Of a stretch of 6,727 bases of DNA, positions 1-6,727 are shown one piece after another. Below the pieces are notes generated by a model. The model had not been told where the DNA came from, searched no databases, and was given only the letters and a program-made list of their open reading frames with translations. The DNA comes from Clostridium sp. UBA4746. GTDB taxonomy: Bacteria; Bacillota; Clostridia; Clostridiales; Clostridiaceae. The position numbers were made by a program, and so were the translations under genes. The stretch is taken from positions 1 through 6,727 of the forward strand of contig DHIM01000301.1 of assembly GCA_002403785.1 (NCBI GenBank), read 5' to 3'. How positions within the stretch are numbered: position 1 is the stretch's first letter; the number at the start of each line of letters is the position of its first letter.

Positions 1-2
1 AA

Positions 3-22
3 AGATAGTGTTTACACTATCT
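3..22. promoter_or_regulatory. Perfect inverted repeat upstream of the HtrA gene (possible operator)
   Basis: AGATAGTGT at 3-11 and ACACTATCT at 14-22 are exact reverse complements separated by two bases. The repeat lies about 10 bases before the Shine-Dalgarno site of the HtrA gene. No T-tract follows it on the + strand, so it does not look like an intrinsic terminator for an upstream gene. A symmetrical repressor site or an RNA hairpin in the 5' leader both fit. It does not match the CIRCE (HrcA) or CtsR heat-shock operators as I know them. The window edge hides any promoter, so the role is inferred only. Confidence 0.45.
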
Positions 23-44
23 ATAACCATTAGGGGGTGATGTT

Positions 45-1247
45 ATGAATAATAAGGATAACTATGAATCTTATGAAGAAATAAGAGACGCCATGTGGAA
101 GAATGCAGATTGTGACCAGGATATATTTGGTGAGATAAAATTTAGAAAAAACAATAAAAAAGATTATTTTAAAGTGTTTTTAAAAATATGTAGCTTTATA
201 CTAATAGCATCCCTTTCTGGGGGAATTACAGCACAGTATTTAATTAACAAAGACAAGGTACAAAAAGACATCACCGGCAATTTAAGCTCGAATAGTGTAG
301 AAAATAAGAATATTAAAGGTATTTATAGTAATAGTATTTCACGGGTTTCTGAAAAAGTAGCACCAGCAGTAGTTGGCGTTAGCAATAAAGAGGAAGGATT
401 GTGGGATACGCCAGAAGGAAGTGGTTCTGGAATTATATTTAAAAGTGATGGATATATTATTACTAATTATCACTCGGTTGAAGGTGGAACAGAAATAAAA
501 GTAAAATTGAGTAATGATAAAGTTTTGAAGGCGACAGTTGTTGGCACAGATGCTATATCAGATTTGGCAGTTATAAAAGTCGATGCTGGAAGTCTTCCTA
601 TTGCAACATTTGCTAATTCATCAAAGGTAAATGTTGGTGACTTAGCTATTGCCGTTGGTAATCCACTCGGAGAACAGTTTTCGGGAATGGTTACTGTAGG
701 TATTATAAGTGCACTAGATAGAAAAATTAATATAGTTGATAAAAAAACTGGTGAACAAACTATATATAAAATATTACAAACTGATGCAGCAATAAACCCA
801 GAAAATAGTGGTGGTGCATTATGTAATATTTATGGAGAAGTTATTGGTATAAATAGTTCAAAAATTAGTTCAGCAAGCGGAACTTATGGAATGGGTTTTG
901 CTATTAATATAAATGAAGTCAAAGAGATTATTATGGGGTTAATGACTAACGGTAAAGTCATTAGACCTGCTATAGGTATTTATGGGGTGCCTTCAATTTC
1001 AAAAGGTAATTATGCTGCTCAGGGAGTTTATGTACAAGAAGTTGTAAGTGGAAGTGGAGCAGATGTAGGTGGAATTATGCCTAATGATATTTTAATTCAA
1101 ATAGGAGATGCTAGTGTCAAAAATATGGAAGACGTAAGTAATGTTTTGGAAAAGTTTAAGATTTCTGATCGTTTATCATGTAAAATTTGGAGAAATGGTA
1201 AAGTTAAAAATATTAGCATAGTTCTTTCTGAACTAAAGGTTCACTGA
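45..1247 (+). CDS. htrA: HtrA/DegP-family membrane-anchored serine protease with one PDZ domain
   Basis: A 400-residue envelope-stress protease. The family degrades, and sometimes chaperones, misfolded exported proteins. A lysine-rich cytoplasmic N-terminus (about 1-43) precedes one hydrophobic segment (about 44-65), so the rest should lie outside the membrane. After a polar linker comes the trypsin-like domain (about 95-300) with triad His143 (TNYHS), Asp173 (ISDLAV) and Ser255 (NPENSGGA). A PDZ domain (about 306-396) starts at RPAIGIYGV. Length and layout match single-PDZ Gram-positive HtrA proteins. The start has a strong GGGGGTGA site at 33-40, four bases before the ATG. The active-site signature is unusual: the family normally has GNSGGP, whereas here Glu253 replaces the Gly and Ala258 the Pro. 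Whether full protease activity remains is therefore open. The gene ends in its own terminator, so it is probably not cotranscribed with pth. Family assignment is secure; substrate is unknown. Confidence 0.93.
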   Translation: MNNKDNYESYEEIRDAMWKNADCDQDIFGEIKFRKNNKKDYFKVFLKICSFILIASLSGGITAQYLINKDKVQKDITGNLSSNSVENKNIKGIYSNSISRVSEKVAPAVVGVSNKEEGLWDTPEGSGSGIIFKSDGYIITNYHSVEGGTEIKVKLSNDKVLKATVVGTDAISDLAVIKVDAGSLPIATFANSSKVNVGDLAIAVGNPLGEQFSGMVTVGIISALDRKINIVDKKTGEQTIYKILQTDAAINPENSGGALCNIYGEVIGINSSKISSASGTYGMGFAININEVKEIIMGLMTNGKVIRPAIGIYGVPSISKGNYAAQGVYVQEVVSGSGADVGGIMPNDILIQIGDASVKNMEDVSNVLEKFKISDRLSCKIWRNGKVKNISIVLSELKVH

Positions 1248-1280
1248 AGATGAATTATTCCATTATAGGTGGGTATTTTA

Positions 1281-1312
1281 AAATAACTAGCATACAAACT
1301 AGTTATTTTTTT
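1281..1312 (+). terminator. Intrinsic terminator after the HtrA gene
   Basis: AAATAACTAG (1281-1290) pairs perfectly with CTAGTTATTT (1299-1308) around an 8-base loop. A run of seven Ts (1306-1312) overlaps the end of the right arm and continues past it. The stem has only two G-C pairs, so it is weak by E. coli standards, though such stems occur in AT-rich clostridia. It lies 33 bases after the HtrA stop codon and upstream of the pth promoter, which is where a transcript end is expected. Confidence 0.65.
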
Positions 1313-1361
1313 GAGATTATATTAATAAAAACATGTATTATATGGTAATTTTTATGTAGAG

Positions 1362-1391
1362 TTGTGGATTAAAATACTTTTTTGGTATAAT
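1362..1391 (+). promoter_or_regulatory. Probable sigma-A promoter for pth–mfd (extended -10)
   Basis: A perfect TATAAT (1386-1391) is preceded by TGG at 1383-1385, giving an extended -10 motif. An 18-base spacer separates it from TTGTGG (1362-1367), which keeps the TTG of the -35 consensus. Transcription would begin near 1398 and leave a leader of about 65-70 bases before pth. Its place between the HtrA terminator and pth supports the call. Housekeeping sigma-factor use is inferred from the motif. Confidence 0.68.
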
Positions 1392-1455
1392 ATTATAAAT
1401 ATAAAAATGAAAAAATAATTATGTGATAGATATATAGCATAACATGATTATATAT

Positions 1456-1460
1456 GGAGG
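1456..1460 (+). promoter_or_regulatory. Shine-Dalgarno site that decides the pth start
   Basis: GGAGG lies five bases before the ATG at 1466. An in-frame ATG at 1454 overlaps this site and has no good ribosome binding site of its own, so it is unlikely to be the start. Pth homologues also begin directly with the beta strand leading into GLGNPG, as the 1466 start gives. Confidence 0.8.
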
Positions 1461-1465
1461 TAGTA

Positions 1466-2029
1466 ATGTACTTGGTAGTTGGACTGGGAAATCCAGGAGA
1501 TGAATATAAACATACAAGACATAATGTAGGATTTGATGCAATTGATTTAATGGCATATAAGTATAATGTTTCAATTAATAGGATAAAATTTAAAGGTGTA
1601 TGCTCGGAAATTAACATAGCGTCTCAAAAAGTTATCCTTTTAAAACCTAGTACATATATGAATTTAAGTGGGGAAAGTGTACGCGAGGCATCCTCATTTT
1701 ATAAAATTCCTAATGAAAATATCATCATAATATATGATGATATTAGTTTGGATGCAGGTAGATTAAGAATAAGAAGCAAAGGCAGTGCTGGTGGTCATAA
1801 TGGGATAAAAAGTATTATTGCATGTATGTCTTCGGATATATTTCCAAGAATAAAAATAGGTGTAGGGCAACCACAAAAGGCACTAATACCTCATGTTTTA
1901 GGTCGTTTCTCTAAAGAACATCGAGTACTTGTAGAAGAGACTTTTGAAGCTAGTGTAAAGGCTACCCAAACTATAATAGAAAAAGGATGTACGGAGGCTA
2001 TGAATCAGTTTAATGGGTTTAATGCTTAA
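1466..2029 (+). CDS. pth: Peptidyl-tRNA hydrolase (Pth family)
   Basis: A cytoplasmic esterase that cleaves the bond between peptide and tRNA in peptidyl-tRNAs that drop off ribosomes, recycling the tRNA. It is normally essential in bacteria. The 187-residue product is of usual length for the family. Signature motifs are all present: GLGNPG (Asn9), RHNVG (catalytic His19), TYMNLSG (Asn66), YDD (Asp91) and GGHNG (His111, Asn112), matching E. coli Asn10, His20, Asn68, Asp93, His113 and Asn114. The start at 1466 is preferred over an in-frame ATG at 1454, because the latter overlaps the GGAGG site and would add four non-conserved residues. It is the first gene after a probable promoter. mfd follows 76 bases later with no convincing terminator between, so the two are likely cotranscribed, as in many Firmicutes. 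No active-site anomaly is visible. Confidence 0.97.
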   Translation: MYLVVGLGNPGDEYKHTRHNVGFDAIDLMAYKYNVSINRIKFKGVCSEINIASQKVILLKPSTYMNLSGESVREASSFYKIPNENIIIIYDDISLDAGRLRIRSKGSAGGHNGIKSIIACMSSDIFPRIKIGVGQPQKALIPHVLGRFSKEHRVLVEETFEASVKATQTIIEKGCTEAMNQFNGFNA

Positions 2030-2093
2030 TCAAATTTATTATTACAACAATATTTATTATTAAAATATTATTTATATATTTATGCGGTGAGTG

Positions 2094-2100
2094 AGAGGTG
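2094..2100 (+). promoter_or_regulatory. Shine-Dalgarno site that decides the mfd start
   Basis: AGAGGTG ends five bases before the ATG at 2106. An in-frame GTG at 2091 opens the longest reading frame but directly abuts this site and would be poorly placed for initiation. The ATG at 2106 is therefore chosen, removing five residues from the longest frame. Confidence 0.75.
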
Positions 2101-2105
2101 TTAAC

Positions 2106-5100
2106 ATGAGACTGAGTGGGCTTATGAAGCCTTTGAAAGAGAGTAATCAATTTAAAAATATTCTAACAAATATAGAGAAGAAAGCATATCCAATTGGTGT
2201 ATATGGGCTTTCGGAATCAGCGAAGAACTATTTAGTGAGTGGTGTGTACGGGCAATTAGATAAATCCATATTAATATTAACGCATAGTGATGTAGAGGCT
2301 AAAAATATTTACGATGACCTATCGTTTTATGTAAATGAGGTATATTATTTTCCGACTAGAGAAATGGGATTTTATAATGCGGATGCTGTATCTGGAGATT
2401 TAAGATGGGAAAGACTTAAGGTAATGAAAAAGATTACCGAGGATGGTAAAAAAATAATAATTACATGTATTGAGGCTTTGGCAGCTACATATATTCCTAT
2501 AGATCTATTAAAACAATATATTTTTAAGTTGTCTGTAGGAAGTACTTTAAATTTTAAACCCTTTTCAGAACAATTAATCCAGTGTGGCTATGAAAGAGTA
2601 GATAGAGTCGAAAATAAGGGCCAATTTTCTATAAGAGGTGGAATTATAGATGTATATCCTCCTATATCGGCTCTGCCTTTTAGGATAGAACTCTATGATG
2701 ATGAAATAGATTCTATAAGAACGTTCAATAGTGAAACTCAAAGAAGCATTGATAAGGTTTCCGAAATAGATATATTTCCAGCAAAGGAAATAATACTAAC
2801 TGATGAGAGCAGAAATAAAGGATATAATAAAATAAAGGAAGATTTGGAAAATGTATTAGGTAACCTTAATAAAAAGAAGGACAAAGAAATTATAGAAAGA
2901 ATAACATCTTTAGTTAATATAAACTTAGAATCACTTAAAGAAACCTGGAGTTTTAAAGACATCGATAGCTATATGCCTTATTTTTATGATACTACATCTA
3001 CTTTTTTAGATTATATGAAGGGAGCATTTATAGTAGTTGATGATGCTCAAAGGTGCCTTGGTAAACTAGACAGTGTATATCTTGAGTTTGAAGAAAATTA
3101 CGAAACTTGTTTAAGGAGAGGTAGCATACTGTCAAAGCAAGCGGAAGTTTTAATTAACAAGCAGAATATATATGAAGACTTAGAGGCACTTGAAGTTATG
3201 ACAATAAATGCTATTGCTAAAACTACAAAACTACTTAAGCCAAAATCCATAATATCTTTTTCTCAAATTAGCATTTTTGATTTTCATGGTCAATTAGATA
3301 TGCTTATTGATGATATAAAGGATAAAAAAAGTAAAGGCTATAAGACTGTAATTCTATCGGGTACGCGAACTAGAGGTGAAAGACTTATAGGTACTCTTAG
3401 GGATAGGGGAATTGAGAGCGTATATAAGGACAGTATTGCGCAAGTTGAGTTTGGAGAAGTAGTTGTAACCTTTGGTAATCAATTAAAGGGATTTGAATAT
3501 CCTGAGCTAAAACTATGCGTAATATCAGATAAAGAGGTTTTTGGACAATCAAAACGAAAAACTACTAGCAGGTCCAGTAAAAAGGGAGTAAGTAAGATTA
3601 AAAGTTTCACAGAACTTAAATTGGGAGATTATGTTGTTCATGTGAATCATGGAATAGGTGTATATAAAGGAATTAAGCAACTAGAGGTTCACGGTCATAA
3701 AAGAGATTATCTAGAACTCAGCTATAATTCTGGCGATACCCTCTATGTTCCAGTAGAACAATTAGATTTGGTACAAAAGTATATCGGAAGCGAGGGAAAG
3801 GCACCTAAAATTAGCAAACTAGGTGGCGCTGAATGGGTCAAGGCTAAAAATAAGGTTAAAAACTCTATCGCAGATATTGCAGAGGACTTGGTAAAGCTTT
3901 ATGCAACAAGGGCTACACTGAAGGGTCATAAATATAGCAAGGATACTGTATGGCAAAAACAATTTGAAGAAGAATTTCCATTTGATGAAACTCCAGATCA
4001 ATTAATAGCAATTGAAGAAATTAAAAAAGATATGGAATCGGATAAACCAATGGATAGGTTAATATGTGGAGACGTTGGATATGGAAAAACAGAAGTAGCC
4101 GTTAGAGCGGCTTTTAAAGCAGTTATGGATGGTAAGCAAGTAGCATTTTTAGTGCCAACTACAATACTCGCTGAGCAGCATTATAAAAATCTTACCAAAA
4201 GATTTTCTGATTTTCCAGTAAAAGTTGAAATGGTAAGTAGATTTAGAACACCAGCTGAGCAGAAAGTTGTTATTAAAGCTACAAAAGAAGGAAATGTAGA
4301 TATATTAATAGGAACTCACAGAATAATACAGAGCGATGTAAAGTTTAAAGATTTAGGAGTATTAATTATAGATGAGGAACAACGTTTTGGTGTTACTCAC
4401 AAGGAAAAAATAAAAAGCCTAAGAAAGAATATAGACGTGATTACTTTAACAGCTACTCCTATTCCAAGAACCCTGCATATGTCTCTTACCGGAGTTCGAG
4501 ACATAAGTGTAATAGAGACACCACCAGAGGAGAGGTATCCAATACAAACTTATGTGGTGGAGTTTAATGATCAACTAATAAGGGATGCTATATTAAGAGA
4601 ATTAAATAGAAATGGTCAAGTTTTCTTTGTGTACAATAGAGTAGAGACTATTAAAGAAATGGCAGCCTACATTGGCAAATTAGTTCCAGAAGCTAGAGTA
4701 TGCATTGCACATGGGCAAATGACTGAAAGAGAATTAGAAGCTGTTATGATAGAGTTTATGGAAAATAAGTATGATATATTAATGTGCACAACGATTATAG
4801 AGACTGGAATAGATATTCAAAATACAAATACAATTATTATTTACGAGGCTGATAAAATGGGACTTTCTCAGCTTTACCAATTAAGGGGTAGAGTTGGTAG
4901 GTCAAATAGAATAGCTTATGCATACCTTACTTATAAAAAAGATAAGGTGCTAACTGAGGTGGCTGAAAAGAGACTTAAGGCAATTAAGGATTTTACAGAA
5001 TTAGGATCAGGTTTTAAAATTGCAATGAGAGATCTTGAAATTAGGGGCGCTGGGAATATGATGGGTGGAGCTCAACATGGTCATATGGCGGCCGTTGGGT

Positions 5101-5627
5101 ATGATTTATACTGTAGGATGCTCGAAGAAACGGTGAAAAATATAAGAGGGGATGTAGAAAAGGAACCTATTGAGACAACTGTTGAAATAAAAATAGATGC
5201 ATACATTCCCGGAACCTATATTGAAGATGAGATGCAAAAAATTGAAATTTACAAGAAAATTGCAGCTATTGATTCGCGCGAAGATATGTTAGACATACAA
5301 GAGGAAATAGAAGATAGATTTTCGGATATACCAACGTGTGTTGTAAGTCTTATGGATATTGCTTATCTTAGGTGTATATCAGCGAAGGTAGGAATAATAG
5401 AGATTAAAGAAGAAAAGGAGGAAATAATACTACAATTTGATAGTAGTGATCGAATAAATAAAGAATTAGTTAAAGCCTTGGTTACTAAATATAATAGGAG
5501 TATTGTATTTAAATTAGGGGATAAGCCAGTATTTGCATATAAATTAAAAAATTTAAATAAAGAAGAGATGCTTGCAAATTTAATAGAGATTGTAAATCAC
5601 ATAAAAAGTATAGTTGAAATTAAGTAG
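2106..5627 (+). CDS. mfd: Transcription-repair coupling factor Mfd
   Basis: A DNA translocase that binds RNA polymerase stalled at lesions, pushes it off the template and recruits UvrA to start nucleotide excision repair of the transcribed strand. The 1173-residue product is full length. Domains in order are: UvrB-like N-terminal region for UvrA contact (about 1-350, with SIRGGIIDVYPP near 175-186); a less conserved linker domain; the CarD-like RNA-polymerase-interacting domain (about 503-570, LGDYVVHVNHGIGVYKGI); two RecG-like helicase lobes; and the C-terminal regulatory domain (about 1010-1140). Motor motifs are intact: Walker A GDVGYGKT (655-662), DEEQ (756-759), TATPIPRT (782-789) and QLRGRVGR (925-932). 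The RecG-type translocation motif region follows (RGAGNMMGG, 980-988). The loop matching Walker A in the UvrB-like part is degenerate, as is normal for Mfd. It follows pth, and a prsA promoter seems to overlap its last codons. No frameshift or key-residue loss is seen. Confidence 0.98.
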   Translation: MRLSGLMKPLKESNQFKNILTNIEKKAYPIGVYGLSESAKNYLVSGVYGQLDKSILILTHSDVEAKNIYDDLSFYVNEVYYFPTREMGFYNADAVSGDLRWERLKVMKKITEDGKKIIITCIEALAATYIPIDLLKQYIFKLSVGSTLNFKPFSEQLIQCGYERVDRVENKGQFSIRGGIIDVYPPISALPFRIELYDDEIDSIRTFNSETQRSIDKVSEIDIFPAKEIILTDESRNKGYNKIKEDLENVLGNLNKKKDKEIIERITSLVNINLESLKETWSFKDIDSYMPYFYDTTSTFLDYMKGAFIVVDDAQRCLGKLDSVYLEFEENYETCLRRGSILSKQAEVLINKQNIYEDLEALEVMTINAIAKTTKLLKPKSIISFSQISIFDFHGQLDMLIDDIKDKKSKGYKTVILSGTRTRGERLIGTLRDRGIESVYKDSIAQVEFGEVVVTFGNQLKGFEYPELKLCVISDKEVFGQSKRKTTSRSSKKGVSKIKSFTELKLGDYVVHVNHGIGVYKGIKQLEVHGHKRDYLELSYNSGDTLYVPVEQLDLVQKYIGSEGKAPKISKLGGAEWVKAKNKVKNSIADIAEDLVKLYATRATLKGHKYSKDTVWQKQFEEEFPFDETPDQLIAIEEIKKDMESDKPMDRLICGDVGYGKTEVAVRAAFKAVMDGKQVAFLVPTTILAEQHYKNLTKRFSDFPVKVEMVSRFRTPAEQKVVIKATKEGNVDILIGTHRIIQSDVKFKDLGVLIIDEEQRFGVTHKEKIKSLRKNIDVITLTATPIPRTLHMSLTGVRDISVIETPPEERYPIQTYVVEFNDQLIRDAILRELNRNGQVFFVYNRVETIKEMAAYIGKLVPEARVCIAHGQMTERELEAVMIEFMENKYDILMCTTIIETGIDIQNTNTIIIYEADKMGLSQLYQLRGRVGRSNRIAYAYLTYKKDKVLTEVAEKRLKAIKDFTELGSGFKIAMRDLEIRGAGNMMGGAQHGHMAAVGYDLYCRMLEETVKNIRGDVEKEPIETTVEIKIDAYIPGTYIEDEMQKIEIYKKIAAIDSREDMLDIQEEIEDRFSDIPTCVVSLMDIAYLRCISAKVGIIEIKEEKEEIILQFDSSDRINKELVKALVTKYNRSIVFKLGDKPVFAYKLKNLNKEEMLANLIEIVNHIKSIVEIK

Positions 5628-5641
5628 ATTTGTGTTAAAAT
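5614..5641 (+). promoter_or_regulatory. Candidate sigma-A promoter for prsA inside the mfd 3' end
   Basis: TTGAAA (5614-5619, 5 of 6 to consensus) and TAAAAT (5636-5641, 5 of 6) are separated by 16 bases, with TGT just before the -10 giving an extended -10 element. The -35 lies within the last codons of mfd. Transcription would begin near 5648, leaving a leader of about 55 bases. Chance matches are common in such AT-rich DNA, but the combined motif is better than elsewhere in this gap. It would let prsA be expressed apart from pth–mfd. Confidence 0.5.
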
Positions 5642-5703
5642 TAATGGGTATCGAAGTAAAATTTAAATGACGATATTACATATAGAATGGGGGAAATATA
5701 ATA

Positions 5704-6693
5704 ATGAAAAACGTAAAAAAGATAATTTGTACGGCTTTAATAACTATGTTTGCTACATCGTTAATAGGTTGTAATATGATTGAAAAAACACCACAAGGTA
5801 TTGCTAATAGTCCAGTAGCAAAGGTTTATGGTTCTAAAATAACAAGAGGGCAGGTGGACGAACAATTAGTAGGTGTTATTAAACAACTGCAAACACAATA
5901 TGGATCAAATTATACTACTAATACTGAGGCTATGACGCAGCTAAAAACCCAAAAACAGCAAGTAGTAGAAGGCTTAATTACTGAGAAAATTGTAAATCAT
6001 AAAGCTGCAGAGCTTAAATTAATGCCTACCGATGCTCAATTAAACGCGCAAATAGACAATCAACTAACAGAAATAAAGAAAAGTTTGGGAACGGACGCGA
6101 AATATACGGAGGCATTAGCACAGGCGAACCTTACAGAAGCAGCACTAAAAGCAAGAATAAAGCCAAGTGTTATTCAGGATGTGTTATATACTGAAATTAC
6201 AAAAAATGTTAAAGTTACTGATGCACAGGAAAAAGCATATTACAACAGCAATCCCATTGAATTTACAGATGGTACAATTCATGTAGCTCATATTTTAGTT
6301 GCCACAGAAGCAGAAGCTAAAGCTATTAAGAAACGTTTAGATGCTGGTGAAGATTTTGCTAAACTCGCAAAGGAAAAAGGTACAGATGGAACTAAGGATA
6401 CTGGCGGAGATTTAGGAACTTTAAAGTATAACGATACTCAAATGGATAAAACATTTATGGCAGCTGCTATTAAGCTAAAACAAGGAACAATTTCACAACC
6501 AGTTAAAACTCAATTTGGATATCACATAATAAAATCTATTGCAAATAAAGCAACTCCTGAAAAGAAATTTGCAGCGGTTAAATCACAAATAGAAAAAGCA
6601 CTTTTAACGGCGGGAAAAACTAGTGAATGGACAGCAGCCATGAAAAAATGGCAAACAGAAGCTAAAATAGTAAAATACGATAAAAATTTATAG
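5704..6693 (+). CDS. prsA: PrsA-like foldase lipoprotein (parvulin-type peptidyl-prolyl isomerase)
   Basis: An extracytoplasmic lipoprotein expected to catalyse cis-trans isomerisation of prolyl bonds and assist folding of secreted proteins at the outer face of the membrane. The 329-residue product begins with a lysine-rich, hydrophobic signal peptide ending in lipobox LIGC, so Cys23 should be lipid-modified after cleavage. Residues about 36-180 form a helical SurA/PrsA-type N-domain rich in Gln, Ala and Lys. The parvulin domain (about 191-278) has the conserved HVAHILV (His196), GGDLG (Asp236) and FGYHII (His274) positions, so the catalytic core looks intact. A charged helical tail (about 285-329) follows. 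The GGGGGA ribosome site at 5689-5694 is nine bases before the ATG. The mfd gap is 76 bases with a candidate promoter. Family and location are firm. The exact symbol is less so, since clostridia often encode several PrsA paralogues. Confidence 0.9.
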   Translation: MKNVKKIICTALITMFATSLIGCNMIEKTPQGIANSPVAKVYGSKITRGQVDEQLVGVIKQLQTQYGSNYTTNTEAMTQLKTQKQQVVEGLITEKIVNHKAAELKLMPTDAQLNAQIDNQLTEIKKSLGTDAKYTEALAQANLTEAALKARIKPSVIQDVLYTEITKNVKVTDAQEKAYYNSNPIEFTDGTIHVAHILVATEAEAKAIKKRLDAGEDFAKLAKEKGTDGTKDTGGDLGTLKYNDTQMDKTFMAAAIKLKQGTISQPVKTQFGYHIIKSIANKATPEKKFAAVKSQIEKALLTAGKTSEWTAAMKKWQTEAKIVKYDKNL

Positions 6694-6727
6694 TAATTTA
6701 TATTCATAATGTTATAAAGAATACCTT

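Noticed and set aside
980..1000. Apparent departures in the HtrA sequence at the protease–PDZ junction as a sign of truncation or fusion
   Set aside because: The PDZ domain continues intact to residue about 396 and the total length fits the family.
1418..1443. TTATG…CATAA short inverted repeat in the pth leader as a possible regulatory hairpin
   Set aside because: Only five paired bases with a large AT-rich loop, too weak to support an attenuator or riboswitch.
1393..1617. Minus-strand open frame of 74 codons overlapping the pth promoter and 5' end
   Set aside because: It lies largely antisense to the conserved pth coding sequence, has no recognisable domain, and its hydrophobic, Ile/Tyr-rich translation is typical of an AT-rich shadow frame.
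2049..2069. AATATTT/AAATATT inverted repeat between pth and mfd as a possible terminator
   Set aside because: The 7-bp stem has only A-T pairs and no T-tract follows. Such repeats are expected by chance in this very AT-rich gap.
2738..2962. Minus-strand open frame of 74 codons within mfd
   Set aside because: Fully antisense to mfd and low complexity (Ser/Leu/Phe/Ile-rich), with no family resemblance.
3819..4001. Minus-strand open frame of 60 codons within mfd
   Set aside because: Antisense to the well-conserved region of mfd before its helicase lobes. No recognisable product.
6522..6707. Minus-strand open frame of 61 codons over the prsA 3' end
   Set aside because: Antisense to the end of the parvulin domain and the C-terminal tail of PrsA. 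Its apparent hydrophobicity follows from the complement of Lys/Ala-rich codons.
6705..6718. CATAATG and TATAAA as possible -10 elements for a gene beyond the window, such as a sporulation sigma-G promoter for spoVT
   Set aside because: No matching -35 element at proper spacing is visible, and the downstream gene is outside the window.

Overview
The window is AT-rich, uses many A/T-ending codons and has strong purine-rich Shine-Dalgarno sites. It carries a gene order typical of low-GC Firmicutes. Protein flavour (the Mfd and PrsA sequences in particular) and the pth–mfd–prsA order point to Clostridium sensu stricto or a close relative. I cannot name a species from the sequence alone.

There are four complete genes, all on the + strand. 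Positions 45-1247 encode a membrane-anchored HtrA/DegP-type serine protease with one PDZ domain. It is preceded by a perfect 9-bp palindrome at the window edge and followed by a small intrinsic terminator near 1281-1312. A good extended -10 promoter (1362-1391) then starts a new transcription unit: pth (1466-2029, peptidyl-tRNA hydrolase) and mfd (2106-5627, transcription-repair coupling factor), with no clear terminator between them. Next is a prsA-like lipoprotein foldase (5704-6693). It has its own probable promoter overlapping the last codons of mfd. The last 34 bases are non-coding and show no terminator. In related genomes spoVT often follows here, but it is not in the window.

Functionally the block is mostly housekeeping. 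Pth recycles peptidyl-tRNAs released from stalled ribosomes, and Mfd removes stalled RNA polymerase and recruits nucleotide excision repair. The two flanking genes act at the cell envelope: PrsA helps fold exported proteins outside the membrane, and HtrA degrades or refolds damaged ones. HtrA is separated from the rest by a terminator, so sharing a pathway with PrsA is an inference from family roles only.

I see no mobile element, CRISPR array, RNA gene, riboswitch or defence system, and no evidence of a new multi-gene system. The most notable observation is an altered active-site signature in the HtrA protease: Glu replaces the oxyanion-hole glycine just before the catalytic Asn-Ser, and Ala replaces the usual Pro after Ser-Gly-Gly.
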